A stretch of DNA of 64,000 nucleotides from Blattabacterium cuenoti (GCF_014251995.1 NZ_CP059205.1:62001-126000); one strand, 5' to 3'; positions 10,201-18,962 are shown, counted from the first letter of the stretch. The notes: generated from the sequence alone by a model not told the origin. Numbers and translations: made by a program.

Positions 10201-10297
10201 TAAAAAAATAAAGAATCCAAGATCTTATAAGCTTCTTGATTTTATAGGAATACAACCTAATGTATCTTATCAAGTAAAAATAAGAAACAAAAAATAA
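7283..10297 (+). CDS. actB: Alternative complex III subunit ActB, molybdopterin-oxidoreductase-like plus ferredoxin-like domain
   Basis: A twin-arginine-like leader (SRRDFLKWIG then an AAC) begins near residue 23. The N-terminal ~700 residues resemble a molybdopterin oxidoreductase, and the C-terminal ~250 residues bind Fe-S clusters: CIGCGSCVIAC, CQHCEYAPCETVCP, CVGTRYCANNCP and CSLCIQRTQ with CSISCP. In characterised ACIII the large domain carries no molybdenum cofactor and the clusters form an electron wire; I assume the same here. At 1004 residues it has family length. An in-frame A10 tract lies at 8776-8785. Confidence 0.93.
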   Translation: MKSNKKFIKKSNIIKDLFKEKTSRRDFLKWIGFSTASVTLAACKGPVIQSIPYVVKPESINLGIPNYYASTMIDSFDIGNVLVKTREGRPIKIEPNPTSKFFNTTSVRIQSSLLSLYDEERLRYPFLKGKRTFWKKIDDYIIRHLKNSSNKNKKIIFLSSSFPSFSTKKLIQNFKKTYPSTKWIVYDAISYSGALNASEKIFGVRAFPFFNLKKSKLIISFDADFLGDWSPENMSKYYISNKNPGKLMMKHIQIESNMSISGANADIRISKKPSEIKRMLFELYQKILFEKEPKDKNVKKIASLIKEVGSKSVILADGDQESYEFSFLINQKINSHSFQKERYILSKESNDQELKGFLKDLEKGNIECLFFHNTNPIYSFPLSILKKIKKFIKTVPLTVSFSMSKDDTSQMVDVLIPTPHWLESWGDTNPITNVFTLIQPSIQKIFDTRQLQDSLIIWGKMKYNNYYNFLKNTWEKNILPKSNISSFNEALFHGFVEIKKKESISTNKNHLNIFKKTYEIQKDINDINISTNRNQRKVKNNFELRLYTKLGIGDGFQYNNPWLQEFPDPITRTTWDNYLTMSYFDANKMDLKNWNTGDGSLNGNCVNLIRKNKILIQDIPVLIQPGQAIGSIGLAFGYGQKIGKLSSLCNGKNAYRIYEKFCIIQKNIELKKVDKTHKFACVQLQNTTVDRNIVKETDLNIFLNKPKEVWNEDEKISTYKGKISLKEISSIWNQNQSKKEENKKSGHHFNLSIDLNACIGCGSCVIACHSENNVPVVGKEEVRKFRDMHWIRIDRYYSNNENQKKLNDTNNSNNNEEDLLNNNVKVSFQPIMCQHCEYAPCETVCPVGATVHGKQGQNMMAYNRCVGTRYCANNCPYKVRRFNWFDYANNKKFDFNMNNSLGKMVLNPDVVVRTRGVMEKCSLCIQRTQYVIGTAKKENRTIEDKEFETACSISCPTKAITFGDINDKNSLIYKKIKNPRSYKLLDFIGIQPNVSYQVKIRNKK

Positions 10298-10318
10298 TAA
10301 AAATGAAATAGAAAAATT

Positions 10319-11701
10319 ATGTCAAATCACTATGAATCTCCTATTAGAAATCCATTAATTTTAGGGAAAAAAACATTCAAAAATATTACTAATGATATAT
10401 TAAAGCCCATCAAAAATAAAGCTGGAAACTTATGGTGGATTGCTTTATTCATTTCTGTTTTAGCTTTTCTATGGGGAATAATGTGTATATTTTATACAAT
10501 AGGAACGGGAATTGGAGTATGGGGATTAAACAAAACAATAAACTGGGCTTGGGATATAACTAATTTTGTATGGTGGGTTGGTATTGGACATGCTGGAACT
10601 TTAATTTCCGCTGTTTTATTATTATTTCGTCAAAAATGGCGTTTATCTATCAATCGATCAGCAGAAGCAATGACTATTTTTGCAGTTATCCAAGCTGGAT
10701 TGTTTCCTATTATTCACATGGGAAGACCATGGAATGCTCATTGGGTTTTACCAATTCCAAATCAATTTGGAACCTTGTGGCCCAATTTTAATTCTCCATT
10801 ATTATGGGATGTTTTCGCAATTAGTACTTACTTTTCTGTTTCTACTGTTTTCTGGTTTATGGGATTAATTCCAGATTTTGCTATGATACGAGATAGAATA
10901 TCGAATCCTTTTCAAAAAAAAATTTATAGCATTCTAAGTTTTGGATGGGGAGGAACTTCTAAAGAGTGGAAAAGATTTGAAGAAATATCTTTGATATTAG
11001 CTGGATTGTGTACTCCATTAGTTTTTTCTGTTCATACTATAGTTTCATTTGATTTTTCAACTTCTGTTATAAAAGGTTGGCATAGCACTATATTTCCCCC
11101 TTATTTTGTAGCAGGAGCCATATTCTCCGGTTTTGCAATGGTCCAAACTTTACTTGGCGTAGCAAGAAAAGTTCTTTCTTTAGAAAGTTATATAACTAGA
11201 AATCATATAGAATATATGAATATGATTATCCTATTAACAGGAGGTATTGTTTTTCTGGCTTATATTTCAGAATTTATTCTTGCTTGGTATTCAGGAAGCC
11301 CTTTTGAAAAATTTATTTATTTTTCTAAAGAAGCAGCAAAAGGACCATTTTGGTGGGCTTTTTGGGCTTTGATTATTTGTAATATTATTATCCCCCAATT
11401 TTTATGGATTAGATCTATACGGAGAAGTTTTTTTTGGTCATATGTAATAGCGATAATTATAAATATAGGGATGTGGTTTGAAAGATTTGACATTATTGTT
11501 TTAAATCTTAGCCATGACTATCTTCCTTCTTCTTGGACTGGATTCATTCCATCATTTGTAGATGTTGGAATATTTATAGGAACTATTGGATTATTTTTCA
11601 TTCTTTATCTACTTTACATACGTACATTCCCAGTAATTTCACAATCGGAATTAAAAACGATATTAAAACCTAAAAAGGAAGATGAATTGAATAATAAATA
11701 A
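10319..11701 (+). CDS. actC: Alternative complex III subunit ActC, NrfD-type quinol-binding membrane protein
   Basis: This 460-residue polytopic protein has about ten transmembrane helices with conserved WWVGIGHAGTLISA, FPIIHMGRPW and FSVHTIVSFDF segments, characteristic of the NrfD/PsrC superfamily as found in ActC. The histidine in the HAGT helix and the acidic residue of SFDF lie near the proposed quinol and proton path. It ends 2 bp before actD, so the genes are co-translated. Confidence 0.93.
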   Translation: MSNHYESPIRNPLILGKKTFKNITNDILKPIKNKAGNLWWIALFISVLAFLWGIMCIFYTIGTGIGVWGLNKTINWAWDITNFVWWVGIGHAGTLISAVLLLFRQKWRLSINRSAEAMTIFAVIQAGLFPIIHMGRPWNAHWVLPIPNQFGTLWPNFNSPLLWDVFAISTYFSVSTVFWFMGLIPDFAMIRDRISNPFQKKIYSILSFGWGGTSKEWKRFEEISLILAGLCTPLVFSVHTIVSFDFSTSVIKGWHSTIFPPYFVAGAIFSGFAMVQTLLGVARKVLSLESYITRNHIEYMNMIILLTGGIVFLAYISEFILAWYSGSPFEKFIYFSKEAAKGPFWWAFWALIICNIIIPQFLWIRSIRRSFFWSYVIAIIINIGMWFERFDIIVLNLSHDYLPSSWTGFIPSFVDVGIFIGTIGLFFILYLLYIRTFPVISQSELKTILKPKKEDELNNK

Positions 11702-11702
11702 T

Positions 11703-12233
11703 ATGAATAATAATAAAGATATATGTTTACACGTTTTATATGATGATGATCGTATATTATTGAATGGTATTAAAATTATCCAATGTCATAATTTTTGTAG
11801 CATAAATGAAGTTTATTCCCCTTTTCCAATTCATAATTTGGATAAAATTCTTAAATTAAAGAAAACTAATTTATCTTTTTTATCTTTCGTATATGGATCA
11901 TTTGGTTTTTGTCTTGCAAGTTTATTAACTTGGTACATTATGATTTTTGATTGGCCTCAAAATATTGGGGGAAAACCTTCTTTTTCTTGGATCAAGAACA
12001 TTCCTTCTTTTATTCCTGTAATATTTGAAATATCTATTTTTTTCTCTGCACATCTTATGTGCATTAGTTACCTAATTCAATGCAAACTTTTTCCTGGATT
12101 TTCTCCAAAAAATCCAGATCCTAGGACAACCGATAATATGTTTCTAATAGAACTTTCCATTAAAAATAATTCTGAAAAATTGGTGAACTTATTAAAAGAA
12201 AATGGAGCAAAAGAAGTTATTATAAAAAAGTGA
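11703..12233 (+). CDS. actD: Alternative complex III subunit ActD (DUF3341 membrane protein)
   Basis: 176 residues with two transmembrane helices flanking DWPQNIGGKPSFSW, the DUF3341 signature of ActD. The N-terminal soluble part reads DICLHVLYDDD and the C-terminal part DPRTTDNMFLIELS. ActD binds at the membrane next to ActC. Position directly after actC and before actE confirms the call. Confidence 0.92.
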   Translation: MNNNKDICLHVLYDDDRILLNGIKIIQCHNFCSINEVYSPFPIHNLDKILKLKKTNLSFLSFVYGSFGFCLASLLTWYIMIFDWPQNIGGKPSFSWIKNIPSFIPVIFEISIFFSAHLMCISYLIQCKLFPGFSPKNPDPRTTDNMFLIELSIKNNSEKLVNLLKENGAKEVIIKK

Positions 12234-12275
12234 ATTTGTTTAATATTTAACTATTAATTTTTATAGTGAATAATT

Positions 12276-12896
12276 ATGAAAATTTCATACAGAATTATAA
12301 TTAGTATCATCTTATTAAAGATGATGTTTTTATTAGAATCTTGTTGGTTTGATAAAGAAAAGACGAACACAGTTTATATGCCGGATATGTATTATTCCGA
12401 TGCATATGAACCCTATTCAGATCCTTATTTTTACTACAATAAAAAAATAAAAAAAATTAAAATACCGTTTTTTATAAACGGAAAAACTTCTTCACTTTTA
12501 CCAGTAAAAGGAACTATTAATAGAAACAATTCTTATGATCCAATTTCTGATGAAATTGAAAATAAAGGATTTGATCATTCTAAAAAAGTCATAAAATATT
12601 TCATTTATAAAAACAAAGAAAAAAAAGAAGAGTACTTGAAAAAAGGAAAAAAACTATATAACATTAATTGTTCTATATGTCATGGTAATAACGGAGATGG
12701 ACAAGGTCAATTAGTAAAAAATGAAAAAATTTTAGGTATTCCTGATTATAAAGATAGAGATCTTACTATTGGTAGTGTTTATTATGTAATTACATATGGA
12801 AAAAATAATATGAATTCTTATTCTTCTCAATTAAATAAAATTGATAGATGGAAAATAGCAGAATATGTTATGTATCTAAAAAATAATAAAAGATAA
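12276..12896 (+). CDS. actE: Alternative complex III subunit ActE, monohaem cytochrome c lipoprotein
   Basis: An N-terminal hydrophobic segment ends in a lipobox-like LLESC with the cysteine at about residue 23, so the protein is probably a lipoprotein anchored in the membrane. A class I cytochrome c domain fills the C-terminal half, with CSICHG near residue 132 and a downstream methionine candidate (KNNMNSYS) as axial ligand. Family length is usually ~200 residues, as here. It should relay electrons from ActA towards an oxidase. Confidence 0.9.
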   Translation: MKISYRIIISIILLKMMFLLESCWFDKEKTNTVYMPDMYYSDAYEPYSDPYFYYNKKIKKIKIPFFINGKTSSLLPVKGTINRNNSYDPISDEIENKGFDHSKKVIKYFIYKNKEKKEEYLKKGKKLYNINCSICHGNNGDGQGQLVKNEKILGIPDYKDRDLTIGSVYYVITYGKNNMNSYSSQLNKIDRWKIAEYVMYLKNNKR

Positions 12897-12904
12897 ATAC
12901 AAAT

Positions 12905-14101
12905 ATGAAATATCAATTTACAATAATTAAAAAAATCATCATTCTTATAATGATAATAGGTGTTATTTTTATTTTTTTGGATAAATTAGAAAAAAATAAT
13001 CTTTTCATAGGATTATATGTTCCTATTTTTTATTTCACTTCTATTTCTTTAGGTTCATTACTATTTTTAGGAATACAAAATGTATCAAAATCGGGATGGT
13101 CTATTATTATTTATCCTGTTATGGAAAAAATAACTTCTTTTCTCCCATATGGATTTTTCATGATATTTATAATTTTATTATTAAATTCAATGGGTTTTAT
13201 CCATATGTTTCATTGGATGGATTATAATCTGTATGATATAAACTCCAATAAATATGATAATATTATTGCAAATAAAAAATTATTTTTAAATATTCCTTTT
13301 TTCTTGATAAGAAGTGTTGTTTATACATTAGGATGTATTTTTTTTTATTCAAAAATAAAAAAACTTTCTTGTAAATTAGACAAAACTTCATCTTTAAGTG
13401 ATTATAAAAAATTATACTCCATATCTGTCATTTTTATCATATTTTTTTCCTTTATTTCTACATTTATAGCTTGGGATTGGATTATGTCTTTAAATCCACA
13501 TTGGTTTAGTACTCTGTTTGGATGGTACGTTTTAAGTAGTTACTTAGTAACAGGAATAGGACTTATTACAATAATATCTATTTATTTAAATAAAACGGGA
13601 ATATTTCCATTGTTCAGAAAAGATCATTTACATGATTTAAGCAAATATTTATTTTCTAGTAGTTTATTATGGACATATTTTTGGTTTTCACAATTTTTAC
13701 TTTATTGGTATGGAAATGTTCCAGAAGAAATTTACTATTTCTTAAAAAGGGAAGAAATATATAATTCTATACATTTTTGGATTTTAATACCAAATTTTAT
13801 TATTCCTTTTTTTGGATTAATAAAAAGTAAAAATAAATCTAATCCTATAATTGTAGGCACAGTTTCTTTTGTTTTGCTTATTGGACATTATATTAATACA
13901 TATTACTTAATAGTTCCAGAAATTTATCAAGAAAGAAAAATAAATTTTGGAATTTCTGATTTAGGATCCCTATTATTAGTAGGAGGAATTTTTATATATG
14001 TTTTATTTTATAATTTATTTTTTAATAACAAAAAATTAAAACATCATGTAGGAAATCCTTTCTTTAAAGAAAGCAAAAAATATAAATACCCTTATATGTG
14101 A
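12905..14101 (+). CDS. actF: Alternative complex III subunit ActF, second polytopic membrane subunit
   Basis: A 398-residue protein with about ten hydrophobic helices, including FIAWDWIMSLNPHWFST and LWTYFWFSQFLLYWYGN, both hallmarks of ActF, the paralogue of ActC. It completes actABCDEF. In many Bacteroidota coxBA genes follow immediately; here the operon ends and a convergent potassium-transport gene follows after ~100 bp of AT-rich DNA containing only short AT palindromes. Confidence 0.9.
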   Translation: MKYQFTIIKKIIILIMIIGVIFIFLDKLEKNNLFIGLYVPIFYFTSISLGSLLFLGIQNVSKSGWSIIIYPVMEKITSFLPYGFFMIFIILLLNSMGFIHMFHWMDYNLYDINSNKYDNIIANKKLFLNIPFFLIRSVVYTLGCIFFYSKIKKLSCKLDKTSSLSDYKKLYSISVIFIIFFSFISTFIAWDWIMSLNPHWFSTLFGWYVLSSYLVTGIGLITIISIYLNKTGIFPLFRKDHLHDLSKYLFSSSLLWTYFWFSQFLLYWYGNVPEEIYYFLKREEIYNSIHFWILIPNFIIPFFGLIKSKNKSNPIIVGTVSFVLLIGHYINTYYLIVPEIYQERKINFGISDLGSLLLVGGIFIYVLFYNLFFNNKKLKHHVGNPFFKESKKYKYPYM

Positions 14102-14198
14102 AAATTATTATAATAATTAATATATAATGGATTAAAATTCCTATTTTATTTACATTTTTATATATAATAAAAAAGTTGAATATTATTAATCATTTTTT

Positions 14199-14888
14199 TC
14201 AGTTATTTTTATCTTTCAAAAAGTTCATTATAGACTTATTAGATCCAAAAAGAGTTAATATATCTCCTTTTTTTAAAATAGTATCTCCTGTAACCAATCC
14301 AATAACTTTTCTTGTGGAATTTCCTTTTGAGGACATAGGATTTTTTAAATCTCGTATCACGGTAATTAAAGAAACAGAGTATTTTTGTGTTAATTTCAAA
14401 CTTTTAACAGATTTTCCATTAAAAGAAAATGGAGAAAAAACTTCTGCTATAGAATGCTTGTTGTCTACTCTAAAATAATCTAAAGCATAATTGAAGGATA
14501 TTTGTTTAGTTAACCTAAAAGCTGCATCCTGTTCCGGATGTATAACATCGTTAATTCCCATTGCTTCTAATATCGTGTCATGTATCTTTGACAAAGATCT
14601 ACTAACTATTCTAAGATTTTTATACTTTTTAAGTATAGCTGTAGTTACTATTGATGATCCCTCATTTTCTCCAATAGCTACAATTCCTAAATCTGCTTGT
14701 TGAATGGGTAATACTTTATAAGCAGATTCATTATTTGCATCCATACATACCACATTTGCTATATGATCTTTTAATAAATCTACTTTTTCCATTTTTTGAT
14801 CTATTCCAAATACTTCATGTCCATTATCTGTTAGATTAATCGCTAGAGATCTTCCAAAATTTCCTAAACCAATAATTATAATCTTCAT
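14199..14888 (-). CDS. Potassium uptake regulator, TrkA/KtrA family (RCK domains)
   Basis: The first 130 residues form an RCK_N Rossmann domain with the nucleotide motif GLGNFGRSLA and the acidic strand end FGIDQ; residues ~140-229 form a TrkA_C/RCK_C domain ending LTLFGSNKSIMNFL. With a single RCK_N plus RCK_C it is a KtrA-type gating ring subunit rather than the double-length proteobacterial TrkA. It lies 32 bp after the TrkH-like channel gene, which it should regulate from the cytosol by binding nucleotides. Confidence 0.88.
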   Translation of the reverse strand: MKIIIIGLGNFGRSLAINLTDNGHEVFGIDQKMEKVDLLKDHIANVVCMDANNESAYKVLPIQQADLGIVAIGENEGSSIVTTAILKKYKNLRIVSRSLSKIHDTILEAMGINDVIHPEQDAAFRLTKQISFNYALDYFRVDNKHSIAEVFSPFSFNGKSVKSLKLTQKYSVSLITVIRDLKNPMSSKGNSTRKVIGLVTGDTILKKGDILTLFGSNKSIMNFLKDKNN

Positions 14889-14920
14889 GTTACCTTACCT
14901 ATATAAATATTATTACTTAT

Positions 14921-16675
14921 TTAGTTAATAAGAATTTCCCCTTTGGGAAATCTGTAATAATAATGAGAACTAATTTTATTTTTTTTCAATAATCCAATCA
15001 TTACATTGAATATACCTATTCTTCCTAATAACATTAAGAATATTAAAACCAATTTACTTCCATTAGACAAACTAGAAGTAATTCCCAAAGATAACCCTAC
15101 TGTTGAAAAAGCAGAAAAAACTTCAAAAATAATAGATAAAATATTTTGTTTAGGATCTAAAAAAACAATCATCAAAACTCCAATATATATCACAATTAGT
15201 GATAACATAACAATTGAAAAAGCTAATCTAATAGACTCTGAAGAGATTTCTTTTTTTTGTATTTCCAATCTATTTTTTCCTCTAGATAAAGAAATAATAT
15301 TCATTAAAGCTAACGCAAATGTACTTGTTTTAATTCCACCACCAGTAGAAGCTGGAGAAGCACCTATCCACATTAAAAAAATAGTAAAAAGAATAGTAAC
15401 TGTAGTTAAATTATTTATGTTTATAACATGAAATCCAGCAGTTCTAGATGTTGCAGAAGAAAAAAATGAAGCTACCAATTTTCCATGAAAAGAAGAATGC
15501 TCCAAAAGAGCAAAATTATATTCATTAATGTAATAAAAAATAGTTCCAAATAAAAGTAAATAAAAAGTTGTTATCACAACAACTTTTGTATTTAAAGTAA
15601 CTATATTAGCTGGATAATGGAAATATTCGTCTCTAAAAATTTTATAAAAAAATTTTTTTATAGTTAACCATATATATGTAAAGAAATTAAATAAAATATT
15701 AAATCCTATTCCTCCTAATATCAAAATAAAAGAAACAATTATTTGTAATAAATAATTAAGTCTTACAGATTTAGAATATAATCCTTGACTCAAAGTAGAA
15801 AAACCACTGTTGCAAAAAGCAGATATAGAATGAAAAATGGAAAAAAATAATGGGCTATCGAATTCTATTATATTTTTATTTCTAACGGAAAAATATATTA
15901 ATAATGCTCCTATAATCTCAACGGTTAAACTAAACATTACTACCCTCACTGCTAAACTCAAAACATTACTTGTTGTTTTAGTATTCAGAAAATTACTAAC
16001 AAAAATAGCTTCTTTAAAAGAAAATCCATCTCTAAAAAAATAACTAAAAAAAGAAGTTATAGTTAAAATTCCTAATCCTCCAAGTTCAATTAAACTAAGT
16101 ATAATAAGCTTTCCTAAATAAGTGAAATCTTTAGAAGTATCTAACACAACTAATCCAGTTACACATACCGCACTAGTAGAAGTGAATAGAGCGTCTATAA
16201 ACGATATTTTTTTTACTGTAGATTCTGGAAGCATTAATAAAAATGATCCTAAAAAAGATAAAAAGATAAAACTAATAATAAATATAAAAGCTGGATTATT
16301 TATTTTCATGTATACCATTCGCATAAAATATGTAATACGAACAAGTAAGTATAAAATTAAACTAATTAATAAAGATATTTTTATATCATTCGTAATTTTT
16401 CCATTGTTATAAAAAAATATTTTTCCAATAGAAAAAAAAATAAAAATCATTAATATAAAAAAAGAAAGAAAAATCATAGATTTATAATCATTTTTTATAT
16501 TCTTTTTTCTCCTAAGAAGAATAAAGAGGTGTAAAATACTTAAAATAAGTACTATTCCTAGCATAATTTCACTACTAAAAAATCTAAAATTTTTCCATCC
16601 TAAAGATATAATTATATAAAAAAATATAATTGGTGTAAAAATTCCTAAAATATTTTGGATTCTGATTTGAATCAT
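14921..16675 (-). CDS. TrkH/KtrB family potassium transporter membrane subunit
   Basis: 584 residues with many transmembrane helices and the repeated pore loops of the SKT superfamily: STSAVCVTGLVVLD, SAFCNSGFST, SRTAGFHVINI and SAFSTVGLSLG. These glycine-containing loops form the potassium selectivity filter. The extra N-terminal hydrophobic block (~130 residues) is common in Bacteroidota TrkH proteins. It is co-oriented with the downstream RCK subunit. Retention implies active potassium control inside the host cell. Confidence 0.9.
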   Translation of the reverse strand: MIQIRIQNILGIFTPIIFFYIIISLGWKNFRFFSSEIMLGIVLILSILHLFILLRRKKNIKNDYKSMIFLSFFILMIFIFFSIGKIFFYNNGKITNDIKISLLISLILYLLVRITYFMRMVYMKINNPAFIFIISFIFLSFLGSFLLMLPESTVKKISFIDALFTSTSAVCVTGLVVLDTSKDFTYLGKLIILSLIELGGLGILTITSFFSYFFRDGFSFKEAIFVSNFLNTKTTSNVLSLAVRVVMFSLTVEIIGALLIYFSVRNKNIIEFDSPLFFSIFHSISAFCNSGFSTLSQGLYSKSVRLNYLLQIIVSFILILGGIGFNILFNFFTYIWLTIKKFFYKIFRDEYFHYPANIVTLNTKVVVITTFYLLLFGTIFYYINEYNFALLEHSSFHGKLVASFFSSATSRTAGFHVININNLTTVTILFTIFLMWIGASPASTGGGIKTSTFALALMNIISLSRGKNRLEIQKKEISSESIRLAFSIVMLSLIVIYIGVLMIVFLDPKQNILSIIFEVFSAFSTVGLSLGITSSLSNGSKLVLIFLMLLGRIGIFNVMIGLLKKNKISSHYYYRFPKGEILIN

Positions 16676-16747
16676 GACTTTATAAAATTTTTTAAAGTAT
16701 TATTATCACATTTTCTTATTAGCTTACTTTTTATTTTTTTTAATTTT

Positions 16748-17410
16748 TTATAAGTAGAAAGGAATAAATTTTTCAATATTATTGAATTCATTATTACAGA
16801 ATTTTAAATAAGAAATAAATGACATATCCATAGCAGATGGATTAATTTTAATAAAAAATCTTTTTTTAGAAAAAATTCTTTTTTTATCAGAAAAAAGTAT
16901 ATTCTTAAAAATATCAACATCTCCTATAAAATATACTTTTTCATTTTTTGTAAAATCTGTAAAAAAACTATCATTAACTTTTTTTACACATATAGAACTT
17001 AATCTTTTTTTTGATTCATTAAATAATGAAGTATAAAATAAATCAGATTTTGCATATATTATTGGAATTAAAAATCCTTTTTCTATATTCACCTTATAAT
17101 TATAAGTCATAATAGTTAAAGAATCTAAAGATAATAAAGGAATTCCTAAAGTGTAACATAATCCTTTAGCCGATGATGATCCTATTCTCAAAGAAGTATA
17201 AGATCCCGGTCCTTTACTTATACAAATAGATTTTAAATCTTTAAGGTTTATTTTAGAAATTTCTGCGGCATATTCTATAAATGTATGCAATTTTTCTGAA
17301 TGATTATATTGTTTATAACATTCCTCTAAAAGAGTAATACATATTCCATTTTCAGCAAAACTCACTGAACAATTTTTAGTAGAAGTTTCTAAATTTAAAA
17401 TTAAAGACAT
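16748..17410 (-). CDS. tsaB: tRNA N6-threonylcarbamoyladenosine biosynthesis protein TsaB
   Basis: An ASKHA-fold pseudo-ATPase of 220 residues. The N terminus LILNLETSTKNCSVSF and the signature GPGSYTSLRIG near residue 68 are typical. TsaB bridges TsaD and TsaE in t6A37 synthesis on ANN-decoding tRNAs. It diverges from nadE with only 21 bp between the start codons, so each promoter must lie within the other gene or transcription must come from further away. Confidence 0.92.
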   Translation of the reverse strand: MSLILNLETSTKNCSVSFAENGICITLLEECYKQYNHSEKLHTFIEYAAEISKINLKDLKSICISKGPGSYTSLRIGSSSAKGLCYTLGIPLLSLDSLTIMTYNYKVNIEKGFLIPIIYAKSDLFYTSLFNESKKRLSSICVKKVNDSFFTDFTKNEKVYFIGDVDIFKNILFSDKKRIFSKKRFFIKINPSAMDMSFISYLKFCNNEFNNIEKFIPFYL

Positions 17411-17431
17411 ATAAATTTTATTTTTTATTTT

Positions 17432-18208
17432 ATGAAAACAAAAAAGGTAATAAAATATATTGTTTGCTGGTTAAAAAAATATATTCATAGATCTCAATCA
17501 AATGGATTTGTAATTGGAATATCCGGAGGAATAGATTCTTCTGTAACCTCTCTATTAGTTTCTATGACAAAATTTCCTACTCTAATTTTAGAGATGCCTA
17601 TTTTAGAAAAAACAAAAAATTTTTTATCCATAAAACATGCAAAATTTTTAACTGAAAAATTTTCAAACGTTTCTTATTTAAAGAAAAATTTATCTACCTT
17701 ATTTAATTCTTTTTGTGATATAGTGAATAAAAAAAATATAAAATCTTCTTTAGAGCTGGCAAATGTCCAATCCCGTCTTAGAATGTTAACTTTATATTAT
17801 TACGCTAATACAAAAAATTATCTTGTTGTTGGAACCGGAAATAAAGTGGAGGATTTTGGTGTAGGATTTTTTACAAAATATGGAGATGGAGGAGTAGATT
17901 TACACCCCATAGCTGATTTAAATAAAAGTGAAGTTCGTTTTCTTGCAAAAGAATTAAACATTTTAGATGAAATACAAAAATCCAAACCAACAGATGGTCT
18001 TTGGGAAGATGAACGACTAGATGAGGATCAATTAGGAATTAGTTATGAGGAATTGGAGTGGGCCATGAAAATAGAAAAGAAAAAAAATAAAAATATTTAT
18101 AAAGAAAAAGAATATGAAATTTTTAAAAAATACAAAATATTAAATCAAAAAAATAAACATAAAATAAAATCTATTCCTATATGTAAAATTCCTCATTTTT
18201 TTAGATAA
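17432..18208 (+). CDS. nadE: NAD(+) synthetase, ammonia-dependent
   Basis: The PP-loop ATP pyrophosphatase motif SGGIDSSVTS begins near residue 31; VGTGNKVEDFGVGFFTKYGDGGVD binds deamido-NAD and positions ATP and metal, and KPTDGLWEDERLDEDQLG is the C-terminal mobile loop. At 258 residues it lacks the N-terminal glutaminase domain, so it should use free ammonia. It completes NAD synthesis from deamido-NAD. It is divergent from tsaB. Confidence 0.93.
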   Translation: MKTKKVIKYIVCWLKKYIHRSQSNGFVIGISGGIDSSVTSLLVSMTKFPTLILEMPILEKTKNFLSIKHAKFLTEKFSNVSYLKKNLSTLFNSFCDIVNKKNIKSSLELANVQSRLRMLTLYYYANTKNYLVVGTGNKVEDFGVGFFTKYGDGGVDLHPIADLNKSEVRFLAKELNILDEIQKSKPTDGLWEDERLDEDQLGISYEELEWAMKIEKKKNKNIYKEKEYEIFKKYKILNQKNKHKIKSIPICKIPHFFR

Positions 18209-18267
18209 AGATCATAGTTTAAATAAAGTTTGATAATATCTTTCTCATAAATACAGAATCCTTTTTG

Positions 18268-18275
18268 TAAATTTG
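18268..18275 (+). promoter_or_regulatory. Putative Bacteroidota -7 promoter element upstream of folE
   Basis: TAAATTTG is an exact match to TAnnTTTG in the nadE-folE spacer. It lies 38 bp before an ATG at 18313 that may be the ancestral folE start. No matching -33 element is clear. Confidence 0.4.
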
Positions 18276-18312
18276 TTGATTTATGTATCAATATTATTTT
18301 GCCTTAAAAAAT

Positions 18313-18393
18313 ATGGATATAAAAGGAAAAAAAGAAAAAATTTCAAATAATTCTTATAATAATTATTCGCATAAAAATATTTTTTATGAATGA
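18313..18393 (+). other. Short leader frame, possible frameshifted N-terminal extension of FolE
   Basis: An ATG at 18313 opens a 26-codon hydrophilic frame ending in TGA at 18391-18393, overlapping the start of folE in another frame. Removing one T from the six-T run at 18380-18385 would fuse it to the folE frame, giving a junction ...HKNIF-MNDEEKI that resembles the N-terminal extension of flavobacterial FolE as I remember it. It could also be translated as a separate leader peptide or be noise. Confidence 0.35.
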
Positions 18394-18958
18394 TGAAGAA
18401 AAAATTGAAAAAATAGAAAATCATTTTTTTCAAATTATGAAAATATTGGGTTTAGATATGAATGACGACAGTTTACGTCAAACTCCAAAAAGAGTAGCAA
18501 AAATGTTTATTCAAGAAATATTTAGTGGACTTAATCTAAAAAATATTCCTAGATCTTCTATTTTCGAAAATAAATATAAGTATAACCAAATGTTGATAGA
18601 AAAAAATATTACAGTTTATTCTACCTGTGAACATCATTTTCTTCCTATTGTGGGAAAAGCTCATGTTGGTTATATTTCTAATGGAAAAGTTGTGGGACTT
18701 TCTAAAATTAATAGAATTGTAAATTTTTATGCAAAAAGACCTCAAGTTCAAGAACGTTTGACTATACAAATTGTAAATTATTTGAAAAAAATGTTGGAAA
18801 CAAAAGATGTAGCCTGTGTTATAAAAGCGAAACATTTATGTGTGAATTCTCGTGGAATTCAAGATACGGAGAGTAGTACTATAACAACTGAATTCTTAGG
18901 ATCTTTCAAAAAGGATATAGAAATTCGAAAAGAATTTCTTCGTCATATTGGAATTTAA
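18386..18958 (+). CDS. folE: GTP cyclohydrolase I
   Basis: Catalyses the first step of pterin/folate synthesis, GTP to dihydroneopterin triphosphate. The zinc and active-site motifs are intact: STCEHHFLPIVGKAHVGY (cysteine and histidines near residues 76-79), NRIVNFYAKRPQVQERLT, and KHLCVNSRGIQD with the second zinc cysteine. The start used here (MNDEEKIEKIE) gives 190 residues, about 25-30 shorter at the N terminus than free-living flavobacterial homologues; the missing piece may sit in another frame just upstream. Only 4 bp separate folE from cysS. Confidence 0.93.
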   Translation: MNDEEKIEKIENHFFQIMKILGLDMNDDSLRQTPKRVAKMFIQEIFSGLNLKNIPRSSIFENKYKYNQMLIEKNITVYSTCEHHFLPIVGKAHVGYISNGKVVGLSKINRIVNFYAKRPQVQERLTIQIVNYLKKMLETKDVACVIKAKHLCVNSRGIQDTESSTITTEFLGSFKKDIEIRKEFLRHIGI

Positions 18959-18962
18959 AAAA

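Noticed and set aside
15006-15431. Long open frame on the + strand opposite trkH
   Set aside because: It is antisense to a strongly supported membrane protein gene; composition mirrors its codons and no family motif is visible.
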